Assembly (NCBI RefSeq): GCF_000145035.1
Contig: NC_014389.1
Span: 248,001-312,000 of the forward strand
DNA: 64,000 bases
Direction: 5' to 3'
Source of the DNA: Butyrivibrio proteoclasticus B316
GTDB lineage: Bacteria > Bacillota > Clostridia > Lachnospirales > Lachnospiraceae
The position numbers and the translations under genes are program-made. Every line of letters starts with the position of its first letter. Position 1 is the stretch's first letter. The notes under the pieces are model-generated. The model was not told the DNA's origin. It did no database searches and saw only the letters and a program-made list of their open reading frames with translations. Shown piece after piece: positions 34,255-43,155 of this stretch.

Positions 34255-35385
34255 TTATTTGTGTTTCTTAGGTTTCCATTTTATGGTAAAGGCTAAAACA
34301 AACAATACCATTCCAACTGTACACATCAAAATAACAAAGACAAGGACTGGGATATTTGAACCGATATTGTTTTTTGTTGAGGTGTTTGTTACTTCTTTTT
34401 TATTTTCTTCATCCTCAGTGCTCGTTTTGTCTCCACTTATCGTTATTTTTCTATAAGATATCTGATAATCTCCGTCTTTATCAACTTCCATGGATACAAA
34501 ACCGTCTTCATCTACCGGAAGTGACAGCTTTGTTTCGCCGGTCTTATCCATCAGGTCAAGAGCCATTCCTTCTTCCCTTCCTGTATACAGGGTAAGTGTG
34601 GCAGGTGCTGGAAGTGTATCGGTAAGATCAAACTTTAGGGTCTCATCATTAAATTCTACTTTCAGGTCAAGCGCTTGCTCCGGATAGTACACAACACTTT
34701 TGAAATACCATGAGTAGTCAGCTCTGTCTTCTTTATCATTCATGAATATGATAAGAAGCGGCTCTCCCATAAGGGCAGAAAACTTTATCATCTCCCCATC
34801 TATAGTCTGGTCTTTGGTAGATGAGGGCAGATATATAAATGCATTATCCATTACATTATCATTATAAAAACCGATGATTGTTTTCTCAGCCTCATCGCTC
34901 CTTAGCTCGCTGAGCTGATGTTTTTCTATCGTATCATCATCGCTTGTCGTGACTTTTAGCTCTGTCTGCTCGTCTCTTTTGATCTTAAATCCGCTATCTT
35001 TAACGTCTTCTGGAAGTTTATAATCCTTATCAAGTATTCCGCGCGTTTTCCACGCGTCAATATACTCAAGAAAATACCCGTCTTCAAGGACCTGGTGCAG
35101 CTGGTCATACGACAGCTGTTTGCTGATGATAAGAACGTAGAGGCCGTATAAGCCTCTTTCCAATCCTCTTTCATAATCAGAAAGCGCCTGGGCATAAAAC
35201 TCGTTCCAGTCTTTATCATTAAAATACGCTATAGGCTCCGAGCTTTCTATTTCCGCCAAAACAGCTTCACTAGTTTCTTCTGTTGAAGCTTCTGGCTTAG
35301 TAATAAGCTCTGTAGCATGTGCGTATAAAGGCGTGGTTATTATCAGACACAAAGCTGCGCTCATGGCGCCTAACATTTTCCTCAT
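34255..35385 (-). CDS. Secreted protein with C-terminal membrane anchor (376 aa)
   Basis: The signal peptide (MRKMLGAMSAALCLIITTPL) is followed by an acidic extracellular region, a beta-rich C-terminal domain (DFSTYR-like strands, ISYRKITISGD) and an anchor helix (IPVLVFVILMCTVGMVLFVL) ending in KWKPKKHK. No LPxTG. The topology matches 23209-24123. AAGGAGAACATC precedes the start. Unknown function at the cell surface. Confidence 0.75.
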   Translation of the reverse strand: MRKMLGAMSAALCLIITTPLYAHATELITKPEASTEETSEAVLAEIESSEPIAYFNDKDWNEFYAQALSDYERGLERGLYGLYVLIISKQLSYDQLHQVLEDGYFLEYIDAWKTRGILDKDYKLPEDVKDSGFKIKRDEQTELKVTTSDDDTIEKHQLSELRSDEAEKTIIGFYNDNVMDNAFIYLPSSTKDQTIDGEMIKFSALMGEPLLIIFMNDKEDRADYSWYFKSVVYYPEQALDLKVEFNDETLKFDLTDTLPAPATLTLYTGREEGMALDLMDKTGETKLSLPVDEDGFVSMEVDKDGDYQISYRKITISGDKTSTEDEENKKEVTNTSTKNNIGSNIPVLVFVILMCTVGMVLFVLAFTIKWKPKKHK

Positions 35386-35425
35386 GATGTTCTCCTTTAT
35401 GAAATGGGGATAATTTCCTGCCTAT

Positions 35426-35493
35426 ATTTTATTACATATGTATATCTGCTATTTTTCTGCACAAAAAACGGCCGCTTTTATAAGCGACCGTTT
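35426..35493 (-). promoter_or_regulatory. Fused terminator and box promoter upstream of 34255-35385
   Basis: The terminator AAACGGTCGCTT/AAGCGGCCGTTT of the 35501 gene runs straight into TGTGCAGAAAAATAG (TGTGCA at 35463-35458). TAAAAT (35431-35426) follows 26 bp later. Confidence 0.6.
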
Positions 35494-35500
35494 AAATATA

Positions 35501-37228
35501 TCAGTGAGCCATGTCTTCGTATTCCCTGTCTCTATTATCCAGATCTATGTCCTGCATAAAGAGCTGTTCTGCTACATGATTGATGACTCCAATGACCTTG
35601 TCTGATTCCTCATTTCGATGTTCGGCGTTCTCTGCATTTCTTGCAATTAGCTGAAGATATGACGCATCCTGTGTTGCAGCATATGTTTCTACTGCCTGGC
35701 AAATAGCCTCTATTGATAAGTTTTCAGGAGCCTCAAGGATAAGATATGGGTCATGCGTTACCGCGATTGCAGTAGCGCTTAAATTCTTTTCCTTATCAGG
35801 GAGCTTTGCATATAAAGCTGGATGCCTTTCTATGATATTCTCTTTAGCGGCTTCGTGCACCTGTTCAATCGGAGCTATTCCTACAAGTTTTGAATCTGCT
35901 TTAAACTCCTGAACAAACTGTGCGAATTCCGGCATCTGCGACCAGTGAAGTTCTTTTGGTTCTTCTGCCTTTTCTACATCTTCCTGTCCCTTCATCTGGT
36001 TTGCCATATCAAGGAAAGGATTGTCGTTTACAACTGGTGTAGTTGGGGCTACTGGTGCTTCTGGCTGAACCTCATCAGCCTTTTCTACATCTTCCTGCTC
36101 TGTCTTTGTAACTTCAGGCTCTTTTCTCTGAACTCCAGCAATCTCCATAAACTTGTTTGAAGCCTTGGAACCATATTCTGAGATCTTATCAAAGAACTCT
36201 TCTACTTTCTTTTCAGCGTCATCACCGCTGTGCTGCCTGATGTCGTTTAATGTAAACTCAACAAGCTTCTGGCTGATCTGTCCAGCTGAGATGAATCTTA
36301 AAGTCTCTGGATTTGACTCGATTGCTGTTGGAAGGTACTTAAATAGTCCCTCAAGTGCAGGATTCTTTGTATCTGCCTTTATAATAGCAGGAACGCTCTT
36401 TGCAAGGGAAAGCATTTCAATACCTGGCTGTTTTTCCTGCTTTTCGCTCATAACAATAAGAGCTTTTGTAGCAACATCTTTTGTAAAATCATTCTGATCG
36501 ATGTTGTATACATTAAGGGGATTCTTATCAAGAAGCTGAATAATTGCTTCACTCTTTTTAAGGCTTCCTTCTTCCATGAGCTTTGAAAGCTCCTCATAGA
36601 ATTTATCATGGTAGACCTTAGCTTTCTCTTCCTTTGTAAGTTCTGACTTTTCTTCCGGATTTTCCCTGGTTTCTTCCTTAGGCTCAGCTTCTTTTGAAGG
36701 AGCCTCTTTGGACGTCTCTTTTTCTCTTGTTTCTGTAGTTTTTTCTTTGTCTTTTTCTTCCTTAAAAGGATTACCTGCTTTATCCTTTTCCGGCTCACCA
36801 CCTGCTGCCTTTTGTTCTTCTGGCTTAAAGGCCGAAGCATCATACAAAGCTTCTGCAGCATAAATATCCTGCATTGCATTTGCGTACATCTTCGTTGCCT
36901 GATATCTTCTTATGAGATAAAAAGGATTAAGGCTCTTTATAGCTCTTACTACAGCTGCCACAGCTTTCATAAAGATGTTCTTCTGGTGTCTGTCTGCATA
37001 CTCATATCCTTCAAGAGTATCTGCTTCGTACCAGAGTCTGTTCTTAAGCTGCTTTGCCTGAGCTTTATTAAGAGTCTTTTCTGTCACCTGGCCTGTTTTT
37101 GGATTCGGAACAGGGCCTGTGTATCTTCCGGTTTCATATAACTGACGGTCAATATCAATCATCTGTGCATGATATTCATCTATAAGCTGTTGAGATGTTC
37201 CGCCGGCGGCATTGTATTTCTCTGCCAT
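35501..37228 (-). CDS. Lys/Glu-rich 575-aa plasmid protein of unknown function
   Basis: The start MAEKYNAAGGTSQQL follows AAAGG; an ATG 12 codons upstream lacks a ribosome binding site. About 120 N-terminal residues with a hydrophobic patch (FMKAVAAVVRAIKSLNPFYL) are followed by a low-complexity Lys/Glu/Pro linker (about residues 150-210) and a helical C-terminal domain. No family is recognised. The composition suggests a structural or partition-related cytoplasmic protein. Confidence 0.72.
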   Translation of the reverse strand: MAEKYNAAGGTSQQLIDEYHAQMIDIDRQLYETGRYTGPVPNPKTGQVTEKTLNKAQAKQLKNRLWYEADTLEGYEYADRHQKNIFMKAVAAVVRAIKSLNPFYLIRRYQATKMYANAMQDIYAAEALYDASAFKPEEQKAAGGEPEKDKAGNPFKEEKDKEKTTETREKETSKEAPSKEAEPKEETRENPEEKSELTKEEKAKVYHDKFYEELSKLMEEGSLKKSEAIIQLLDKNPLNVYNIDQNDFTKDVATKALIVMSEKQEKQPGIEMLSLAKSVPAIIKADTKNPALEGLFKYLPTAIESNPETLRFISAGQISQKLVEFTLNDIRQHSGDDAEKKVEEFFDKISEYGSKASNKFMEIAGVQRKEPEVTKTEQEDVEKADEVQPEAPVAPTTPVVNDNPFLDMANQMKGQEDVEKAEEPKELHWSQMPEFAQFVQEFKADSKLVGIAPIEQVHEAAKENIIERHPALYAKLPDKEKNLSATAIAVTHDPYLILEAPENLSIEAICQAVETYAATQDASYLQLIARNAENAEHRNEESDKVIGVINHVAEQLFMQDIDLDNRDREYEDMAH

Positions 37229-37286
37229 CGTTTTGCCTTTCTGCGCTTTGCGCTGCCTTAACATGTTACTTATCTATAATGTAAAA

Positions 37287-37329
37287 TTATGGGCAAAATA
37301 AAAACAGCCCTGCAAAATGCAGAGCTGTA
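37287..37329 (-). promoter_or_regulatory. Terminator fused to CATAAT promoter upstream of 35501-37228
   Basis: CAGCTCTGCA-TTT-TGCAGGGCTG with TTTTTATTTT ends the DUF1351 gene; GCC-CATAAT (37292-37287) follows within 5 bp. This is an example of the second promoter class. Confidence 0.55.
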
Positions 37330-37336
37330 ATTAACT

Positions 37337-38389
37337 TTACGCTACCTGAGATGTGCTTGTTACCTCGTAGTTAACATTATGTTCCTTACATAATGCCTTG
37401 AGAGTACTAAGAACAAATTTAAGCTCAGAACCTGCACCAGAAAGTGAAATCACTCCTTCATATCTGGGCTCATTCTGAGAAGCAAACGGGTTTGTCTGGA
37501 AAGGATTGGATACAGTAGGATTAGAAATAGGCATCTGCGCCACATTGTCCTGATTTCTGGCTTCCACTGTATTATTCTCAGTCTCATTTATGGCACTTGC
37601 CATTTCTGAAGCCTCTTTAGCGGCTGCTGCTTCCATAGCCTGTGCCTGACGCTTTTTCTCTTCATCGATAGCTTCCTGTCTGATCTTTTCCTCAGCTTCC
37701 GCTATCTCTGCTGCGCGCTCATGGATACGGGTTCCAAGCTTTCCAGCCATATCTTTTGGATCCATACCTGAAGATAAAAGCTCGTCCACATACTTTGCAA
37801 AATCCTCACACTTAAGCTGCTGCTTGATCTTGAGATTCTCGGCATCAACAGTAGACTTAAGAATAGCATCAAGCATATCCGTGTTGTCCTGTAAAAGCTT
37901 AAGCGCTGCGATCTGGGCATCGTAGTCTGCATTGATGACCTTTTGAGTGGTAGTAAGATTCTTCATTGTCGAAGGCTCAACTATTCTCTCTGCAAACTCA
38001 GGTCTAAGTCCTGCTTTTTTGATCTCTTTTTCAGCGTGAGATCTGCATTTCTTATCCCTTTCTTCCTTCTTTTTGTCATCATACTTCACGGTAACGCCCT
38101 CAATCTCGAGCTTTGCATCTGTAAGGATCTGCTCAATGGCCTTACATCTCTGATCGAACTCTTTGATAGGGGCCTCAGCCTGTGATTTGAGTGCCCTTCT
38201 TTTCTTCTCAATGTCGTTTACAAATCCTGCAAGCATCTTCGCATCTGCCTTAGCAGTCTTGTATGATTCCTCAGTGATAGCAATTGATGTGTAAGTCTTT
38301 GCAATCTCCTTCGCCTGTGCCTCAAGCTCATCAAAATTGATGCTGATAACAGGGGCTATCACCTGCTCTTTGATCATAAGTTCATTCAT
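37337..38389 (-). CDS. DUF1351 (phage/plasmid recombination-associated) protein
   Basis: The 350-aa protein begins MNELMIKEQVIAPVISINFD and has a long helical/coiled region with a DUF1351-like pattern (KMLAGFVNDIEKKRRALKSQ, AEAPIKEFDQRCKAIEQIL, VKYDDKKKEERD). An Ala/Glu-rich helical stretch and a C-terminal beta-alpha domain (GVISLSGAGSELKFVLS) follow. DUF1351 proteins usually sit beside phage recombination or nuclease genes; the biochemical role is unknown. It is a single-gene unit. Confidence 0.75.
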   Translation of the reverse strand: MNELMIKEQVIAPVISINFDELEAQAKEIAKTYTSIAITEESYKTAKADAKMLAGFVNDIEKKRRALKSQAEAPIKEFDQRCKAIEQILTDAKLEIEGVTVKYDDKKKEERDKKCRSHAEKEIKKAGLRPEFAERIVEPSTMKNLTTTQKVINADYDAQIAALKLLQDNTDMLDAILKSTVDAENLKIKQQLKCEDFAKYVDELLSSGMDPKDMAGKLGTRIHERAAEIAEAEEKIRQEAIDEEKKRQAQAMEAAAAKEASEMASAINETENNTVEARNQDNVAQMPISNPTVSNPFQTNPFASQNEPRYEGVISLSGAGSELKFVLSTLKALCKEHNVNYEVTSTSQVA

Positions 38390-38431
38390 TTTATTATCCT
38401 CCTATTAACTGACATTAAATTTTATAAAAGG

Positions 38432-38480
38432 ATAATGGCAAATATTGAATAAAATAAAAGAGGCTTTTACAGCCTCTTTA
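38432..38480 (-). promoter_or_regulatory. Terminator of the GGDEF operon fused to the DUF1351 promoter
   Basis: AAAGAGGCT-GTAAA-AGCCTCTTTT on the minus strand, then TATTTTATT and GC-CATTAT (38437-38432). Confidence 0.55.
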
Positions 38481-38491
38481 CTTAATTAATA

Positions 38492-39544
38492 TTAACAGCT
38501 TTCCGTTATCTGGTTTCTTCCGTGTTCTTTTGAATAATAAAGGTTTTCATCAGCTTTTTTCAGAGCTTCATCAAGTGTCATGGGGCTGTTTACTATATAA
38601 AGGCCTCCACTGAATGTAAAATGTTCATCCGTAAAATCAAAGCTCTGTTTTCTAAACTCGGAAAGGAGCCCTTCCAATATTTCCTTCTCATTTTCCTGAT
38701 TATCAAATATCAGCGTAAATTCCTCGCCGCCATATCTCCCGACTATTGTATTTGCAGACTGCACCGTTTTAAGTATCTTTCCAAGACGTTTTAATACTTC
38801 ATCACCACCGTCATGACCATAAGTATCATTAACGCTCTTAAAATGATCGATATCTATCATGGCAACAGCAAGTCGCCTCACACCAGCAATGTGTTTCATT
38901 TTTTCACTTCCGTTTGACATAAGCCATCCTCTGCTGTAAACGCCGGTCAGGTTGTCAAAATGAAGCTCCTGCTTATAAAAATTACTCCTTTCCTTCGCTT
39001 CCTTACCGCTTAGCTTTAATTTATTCTGATATCTTGCAATATTTCTTAAAAGTCCATAAGAGAAAATCATTACCATCACTGCTATGATATCTGTAGCAAA
39101 TGGAATAAGAGAAGCTGTCAGAAATGCTAATACTCCATTTGCACAAAGGGCGCCTGTTAAGAGGAAGAACAAAAGACTTCTCTTATCATCAAGAAGAACT
39201 GCTATAAAGAGGCCTGCAACTGCAAGAAGTTGAATGCCCGGAAAGTTCCACAAAAACATGATTGGGAGAGCCCATACAAATATAAACGCATTAAAGAGTT
39301 TTTCAAATTCCTTCGCACCCGCTCCCGGTTCTTTTGTTGTTGTACGTATCATGCATAAAATGAGCAGGATAACACATATCCCCGGAAGCAGCAGGTTTGA
39401 ATATCTGAATATCTCCGGAACACATAACAGTTTTGTGATAAGGGCATCGCAAAAAGCAAGGATACTGAATCCTATTCCTAAAGCGCAGTACCATCTGACG
39501 ATATGCAAATAAGCTTTACTAAGTTTTGTATAGTTTATTTCCAT
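38492..39544 (-). CDS. Membrane-bound diguanylate cyclase (GGDEF)
   Basis: The start MEINYTKLSKAYLHIV follows AAGGAG. Six or seven hydrophobic segments fill the first 180 residues. The C-terminal GGDEF domain has AMIDIDHFKSVNDTYGHDGG, then GRYGGEEF (active site GGEEF) and a C-terminal ALKKADENLYYSKEHGRN. The product would make c-di-GMP from GTP at the membrane. The position five residues before GGEEF lacks the RxxD inhibitory site (QSAN instead), so product inhibition may be absent. It is last in the UvrD-led operon. Confidence 0.9.
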   Translation of the reverse strand: MEINYTKLSKAYLHIVRWYCALGIGFSILAFCDALITKLLCVPEIFRYSNLLLPGICVILLILCMIRTTTKEPGAGAKEFEKLFNAFIFVWALPIMFLWNFPGIQLLAVAGLFIAVLLDDKRSLLFFLLTGALCANGVLAFLTASLIPFATDIIAVMVMIFSYGLLRNIARYQNKLKLSGKEAKERSNFYKQELHFDNLTGVYSRGWLMSNGSEKMKHIAGVRRLAVAMIDIDHFKSVNDTYGHDGGDEVLKRLGKILKTVQSANTIVGRYGGEEFTLIFDNQENEKEILEGLLSEFRKQSFDFTDEHFTFSGGLYIVNSPMTLDEALKKADENLYYSKEHGRNQITESC

Positions 39545-39545
39545 C

Positions 39546-39935
39546 TTAACCAAGCTCCTTGATATTACCTGTGATCCATTTTGCCTTAACCTTATCAAGC
39601 GTAATGCATAGCCCGACATGGACAGGGCCTTCCTCGTTTATAAACTCAGACTCTTCCCACGAATCAGCTTTTTCTGCAACACACTCATAATATGTCTTTG
39701 CAATAAATTCGATTGCAACAGGGTCTTCGATATCTTCCATCCTGGCAAGTTTTCTTGCCTTGTCGTATTCGCCAAGATGAACGGCACATACTGCCTTTTC
39801 ATCGTCAGTACCAGGAAGTTCAAAGGCACTAAGTGAAGGTTTTATTCCCTTCTTCATGATCTTGTCTGCATTTTCTCTTTCTGTTATATACCAGAGGATA
39901 TCTGGCCTTGCATGATATACGGTCTTATACTGCAT
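39546..39935 (-). CDS. Hypothetical 129-aa protein, possible ADP-ribosyltransferase-like fold
   Basis: It begins MQYKTVYHARPDILWYITER, then NADKIMKKGIKPS. The combination of an N-terminal YH, 'ITERENADKIMKKGI' and a later short aliphatic strand resembles the RNA 2'-phosphotransferase/DarT-like ART fold, but no diagnostic active site can be confirmed. The stop lies one base before the diguanylate cyclase start. Confidence 0.6.
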   Translation of the reverse strand: MQYKTVYHARPDILWYITERENADKIMKKGIKPSLSAFELPGTDDEKAVCAVHLGEYDKARKLARMEDIEDPVAIEFIAKTYYECVAEKADSWEESEFINEEGPVHVGLCITLDKVKAKWITGNIKELG

Positions 39936-39955
39936 TTTCTACCTCGCTTCTAAAA

Positions 39956-40174
39956 TCAAATAGCTTTTGTCTGTTTTACATGCGTCTTTCTAAAACAGAT
40001 ATTATTATCATCTGTAGTTCCATCAATATAGTAATAATTTGGCTTTTTGTAACCGTATTTTTCGCTAAATTCCTCAGAAAAACCAAGGATACCTTCGTAG
40101 CTGCTGTCATCAAATAAAACAACCCTGACCTTCTTTCCTATAAGGGAATCCAGTTTTAGATCTCTTCTATTCAT
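39956..40174 (-). CDS. Small LSM/SH3-like protein
   Basis: The start MNRRDLKLDSLIGK follows AAAAAGGA; upstream in-frame ATGs lie in the helicase gene. The 72-aa product has GKKVRVVLFDDSSYEGILGF, typical of a small beta-barrel (LSM/SH3) fold, and a Tyr-rich loop. It lies between the helicase and the 129-aa gene in one operon. Confidence 0.65.
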   Translation of the reverse strand: MNRRDLKLDSLIGKKVRVVLFDDSSYEGILGFSEEFSEKYGYKKPNYYYIDGTTDDNNICFRKTHVKQTKAI

Positions 40175-40187
40175 AAACAAATCCTTT

Positions 40188-42119
40188 TTAAACTTCTTTC
40201 TTATATTCATCTGGGATCTCATCAAGATATCTTGAAGGATCATTTATCTTTATCTGGCCATAGAGGTATCTTTGCTTTGAGTATGTCATAAACAGCACTT
40301 TCTTCGCTCTTGTCATTCCAACATAGCAAAGGCGTCTGTCTTCCTGTACATCAAGAGTATTGCCCATATATGGTGGATCATCAGGGAAGCACCCTTCCTC
40401 ACATCCAATGATAAATACATACTCAAACTCAAGACCTTTGGACCTGTGCATGGTCATGAGAGACACCACGTTATCATCCTTTGCCATATCCTGGTCAGTT
40501 AAAAGCGCTATATCTGCAAGAAATGTAGACAATAATTCTTCTTTTGACATATCCTCATGCTCTTTTATATATTCGTTAGCTTTATTTGCAAGTTCGCTTA
40601 TATTTAGCATGCGCTTTTTAACTTCATCTTCATCATCAGATTTACTCTTTCCCTGCATAAGATAGGTTGGATAATCTGTTACTTCGCTGATCTTTAAGAT
40701 GAGCTCATCTAAAGGGAGTTCTTTAGCGCTTTCCTGGAGCGTTTTTATAGCCTCCCTAAAAGAGATAAAACCTTTTACTTTATCAAACTCAGGCGCAGTC
40801 ATCGCCACATTAAAGCTGTTGTCATCGGCTTTTTCTGCAATCTCATCAAGCATTTTTATCTTAGCCTGGCCAATACCTCTTTTGGGTACATTTATGACTC
40901 TTTCAAGAGCAATCCTGTCGCCAGAGCCTTCTACATCAAGGAGCTTTAAATATGCGACCATATCCTTTATCTCAGATCTCTGATAAAAGGAAAGTCCGCC
41001 AAATATCCTATACGGGATATGCAGATGCATAAGGGCATCTTCTATCGAGCGCGAAAAAGCATTCTTTCTATATAGAACTGCGAACTCTTTTGGCTGTCTT
41101 CCTTTATCGAGTGCCTTCATTATTTTGTTTGCTACAAAATTTGCTTCGTCTCTGTCATCATCTGCAGCATGTACAGGAATTGGAATACCATTATCCTGCA
41201 TGGAACAGAGTTTCTTTTTAAGCTGATCCGGATTATTTTCTATAACAGCTGCTGCCGCGTTAACAATAACGTGGGTTGATCTGTAGTTCTGGCCAATTGT
41301 TACTGTATAAGCTGATGGATAATGATTTTTAAAGTTTAAGATATTTGATATATCCGCTCCTCTGAAACCATAAATAGACTGATAATCATCTCCTACAACA
41401 CAGATATTCTTATACTTATCCGCAAGGAGTCGCACCAGTTCAAACTGGGAATGACTGGTATCCTGATACTCGTCAACCATCAGGTATCTGTAATGATCCT
41501 GATACCAGTTAAGGGCTGCAGGATTACTTCTAAACAGCTGTACCGGTTTCATGATAAGGTCATCAAAATCTACCATGTTGTCATTCTTAAGCCCCGCCTG
41601 ATAAGCATAGTACACCTGCTTAAACTGGTCGTACACAGAGCCCTGCTCGTATACTTCTATATCTGAAGGTTCAAGAAGTTTATCCTTAGCTCTGCTTATC
41701 ATATCTGCAAACTGCGATACCAGCTCTTTCTCAAAGCCCTTATTTTTCACTATCTTCTTTATTCTCTTTACAGAATCCTCTGCATCGCATACCTGGATGT
41801 TTTTACGGTATCCGAGCAGTATCCCGCTTTTTCGCATTATTGTCAGTCCAAACGAATGGAATGTTGTAAGCGTAGGCGGAAGGACTTTATCATCAAGAAG
41901 GGCCAGTGCTCTTTCCTTCATCTCTTTGGCTGCTTTATTAGTGAAAGTGATAGCGAGGATATTTCTCGTGTCAATACCGGCGTCTATCATATATGCAATT
42001 CTGTATGTGATTGTTCTTGTCTTGCCAGACCCCGCTCCCGCCAGAATGATGACAGGGCCTTCAATGCATGTTGCTGCCTTTTTCTGGTCTTCGTTAAGCT
42101 CATTAAGATTTACTGACAT
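40188..42119 (-). CDS. UvrD/PcrA-type SF1A DNA helicase
   Basis: The 643-aa helicase has LNEDQKKAATCIEGP (Q motif), Walker A AGAGSGKTRTI at about residue 28, FTNKAAKEM, TFHSFG, DEYQDTSHSQ, VGDDYQSIYGFRGA, GQNYRST, and the C-terminal TMHRSKGLEFEYVF and YVGMTRAKK motifs. It is about 100 residues shorter than chromosomal PcrA, lacking most of the C-terminal extension. Likely 3'-to-5' unwinding in rolling-circle replication or repair of the replicon. The start overlaps the upstream small gene by 17 nt. Confidence 0.92.
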   Translation of the reverse strand: MSVNLNELNEDQKKAATCIEGPVIILAGAGSGKTRTITYRIAYMIDAGIDTRNILAITFTNKAAKEMKERALALLDDKVLPPTLTTFHSFGLTIMRKSGILLGYRKNIQVCDAEDSVKRIKKIVKNKGFEKELVSQFADMISRAKDKLLEPSDIEVYEQGSVYDQFKQVYYAYQAGLKNDNMVDFDDLIMKPVQLFRSNPAALNWYQDHYRYLMVDEYQDTSHSQFELVRLLADKYKNICVVGDDYQSIYGFRGADISNILNFKNHYPSAYTVTIGQNYRSTHVIVNAAAAVIENNPDQLKKKLCSMQDNGIPIPVHAADDDRDEANFVANKIMKALDKGRQPKEFAVLYRKNAFSRSIEDALMHLHIPYRIFGGLSFYQRSEIKDMVAYLKLLDVEGSGDRIALERVINVPKRGIGQAKIKMLDEIAEKADDNSFNVAMTAPEFDKVKGFISFREAIKTLQESAKELPLDELILKISEVTDYPTYLMQGKSKSDDEDEVKKRMLNISELANKANEYIKEHEDMSKEELLSTFLADIALLTDQDMAKDDNVVSLMTMHRSKGLEFEYVFIIGCEEGCFPDDPPYMGNTLDVQEDRRLCYVGMTRAKKVLFMTYSKQRYLYGQIKINDPSRYLDEIPDEYKKEV

Positions 42120-42294
42120 CTAACTGCCTTCCTATATTTATCTTGTTAAAGAAGATATGGACGTCTGAATAATTAGGCTCAAGGTTGCCCATAAGTATGA
42201 GGTCTTTGGTATCTTCAAAGAACCTCTGCGTATAAACTTCAGTTCTTTTATAATTCCTTCTGCCAAAAGCCTTGTTAATAAGTGCTCCTTCCAT
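42103..42294 (-). CDS. Small 63-aa leader gene of the helicase operon
   Basis: MEGALINKAFGRRNYKRTE is preceded by GGAG at short spacing and overlaps the helicase start by 17 nt. The protein is basic in the N-terminal third. Unknown function; it could regulate or couple helicase translation. Confidence 0.6.
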   Translation of the reverse strand: MEGALINKAFGRRNYKRTEVYTQRFFEDTKDLILMGNLEPNYSDVHIFFNKINIGRQLDVSKS

Positions 42295-42344
42295 TTCTCC
42301 ATAAATTAAACTACATTTACTTAACTATAATATGTCCCCTTTAG

Positions 42345-42383
42345 ATAATATTTAATATCACTTTCCTTTTCCTTTTCTGCACA
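42345..42383 (-). promoter_or_regulatory. Box promoter of the UvrD/PcrA operon (TGTGCA-N27-TATTAT)
   Basis: TGTGCAGAAAAGG (TGTGCA at 42383-42378) is followed by exactly 27 bp and TATTAT (42350-42345). Confidence 0.65.
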
Positions 42384-42387
42384 ATAA

Positions 42388-42406
42388 AAGACGCCCGGGT
42401 TTGCTC
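42388..42406. repeat. Left arm of split host terminator and target duplication of transposon II
   Basis: AAGACGCCC (42388-42396) is one arm of a host terminator and is followed by GGGTTTGCTC (42397-42406), repeated at 50397-50406. The complementary arm GGGCGTCTT is at 50408-50416. Confidence 0.92.
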
Positions 42407-42440
42407 CCAATGCTATTAAGTTAAAAACAAAATGACATCA

Positions 42441-42488
42441 AAATACCCCTAACCGATGATTTTTAAAATCAGGTAGGGGTATTTTTTT
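42441..42488. terminator. Bidirectional terminator at the left end of transposon II
   Basis: AAATACCCCTA/TAGGGGTATTT (11 bp) with an inner GATTTT/AAAATC. A T-run follows on the plus strand. It is homologous to 5344-5395. Confidence 0.82.
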
Positions 42489-42738
42489 ATTTTTTCATAT
42501 ATCGTTTTTCAATCTTTAGTATTCTTCTGTACAAAGCATCTGCCATATCAGCTTCAGATCCGCTATCTAAAATAACGATTCCGCCTCTGTCATTTGTATC
42601 ATAAACATACCAGACACCGTTTTCTTCATATATACCAAGGATATCCGGAGAAGGAATCTTTACTCCAAATACAATTTGAAGACTTCCGGTAAAATGCTTT
42701 TCTGATGTCAATTTATCTTTTAGTTCATTAACTGTCAT
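42487..42738 (-). CDS. Small 83-aa cargo protein, Imm59-like by pattern
   Basis: MTVNELKDKLTSEKHFTG is followed by a beta-rich region (NGVWYVYDTNDRGG, VILDSGSEADMADALY) and a helix. The order 'xWxVYxxxRG ... F/LDSExEA' recalls small immunity proteins such as Imm59, but I cannot verify it. The ATG follows the ribbon-helix-helix stop by two bases (TAATCATG), with AAGGT as coupled ribosome binding site. It is the last cargo gene. Confidence 0.68.
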   Translation of the reverse strand: MTVNELKDKLTSEKHFTGSLQIVFGVKIPSPDILGIYEENGVWYVYDTNDRGGIVILDSGSEADMADALYRRILKIEKRYMKK

Positions 42739-42740
42739 GA

Positions 42741-42911
42741 TTACACCTTGCCTGTCTGTATAAATTGCGCATAGTACATAGCAATTGCACGTTCCACGGC
42801 TTTGGTTTTTGTAAGCCCACTTTTATTACTAAGTTCGTTTAGTTGGTCCATAATAGCTTTATCTAACCTGCAGGATAAATTCTCTGATTCTTTAATTTTT
42901 CTTTTACTCAT
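42741..42911 (-). CDS. Ribbon-helix-helix protein of transposon II
   Basis: The start MSKRKIKESENLSCRL follows GAAGGT; a longer frame to 43046 lies over the upstream gene. The 56-aa product shares the full pattern of the transposon I protein (ESENLSCRLDK, QLNEL, GLTKTKAVE+AIA, YA, G+V). The conserved small DNA-binding protein in otherwise different cargos suggests control of the transposon's own promoters. Confidence 0.85.
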   Translation of the reverse strand: MSKRKIKESENLSCRLDKAIMDQLNELSNKSGLTKTKAVERAIAMYYAQFIQTGKV

Positions 42912-42946
42912 AAGATTACCTTCTTTCAAATATTTCGTTTCTGACA

Positions 42947-43138
42947 TTAGATACCCATTCGATATTTTTGTGTTAGGGACACAAAATCGTCTCTCTTGTT
43001 CAAAACGCTTGATTCTAATGTTTGATAAAACACATCCTGTGAACATTCATATTCATCAGGACACGGGACATAATCAAACATTTTTCGGAATTCTTTGTTT
43101 AAAGGTTGGCATTTTTTACTGAATGTTATAGAATCCAT
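42947..43138 (-). CDS. Small 63-aa hypothetical cargo protein
   Basis: MDSITFSKKCQPLNKEF follows AAAGGAG at good spacing. Contains Cys residues (KKCQ, VPCPDEYEC) but no recognised motif. Lies between the broken gene and the ribbon-helix-helix gene. Confidence 0.65.
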   Translation of the reverse strand: MDSITFSKKCQPLNKEFRKMFDYVPCPDEYECSQDVFYQTLESSVLNKRDDFVSLTQKYRMGI

Positions 43139-43155
43139 TTTTATAACTCCTTTTT

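Noticed and set aside
36448..36879. Very basic 143-aa minus-strand ORF
   Set aside because: It is an alternate frame of the Lys/Glu-rich linker of the 35501-37228 protein.
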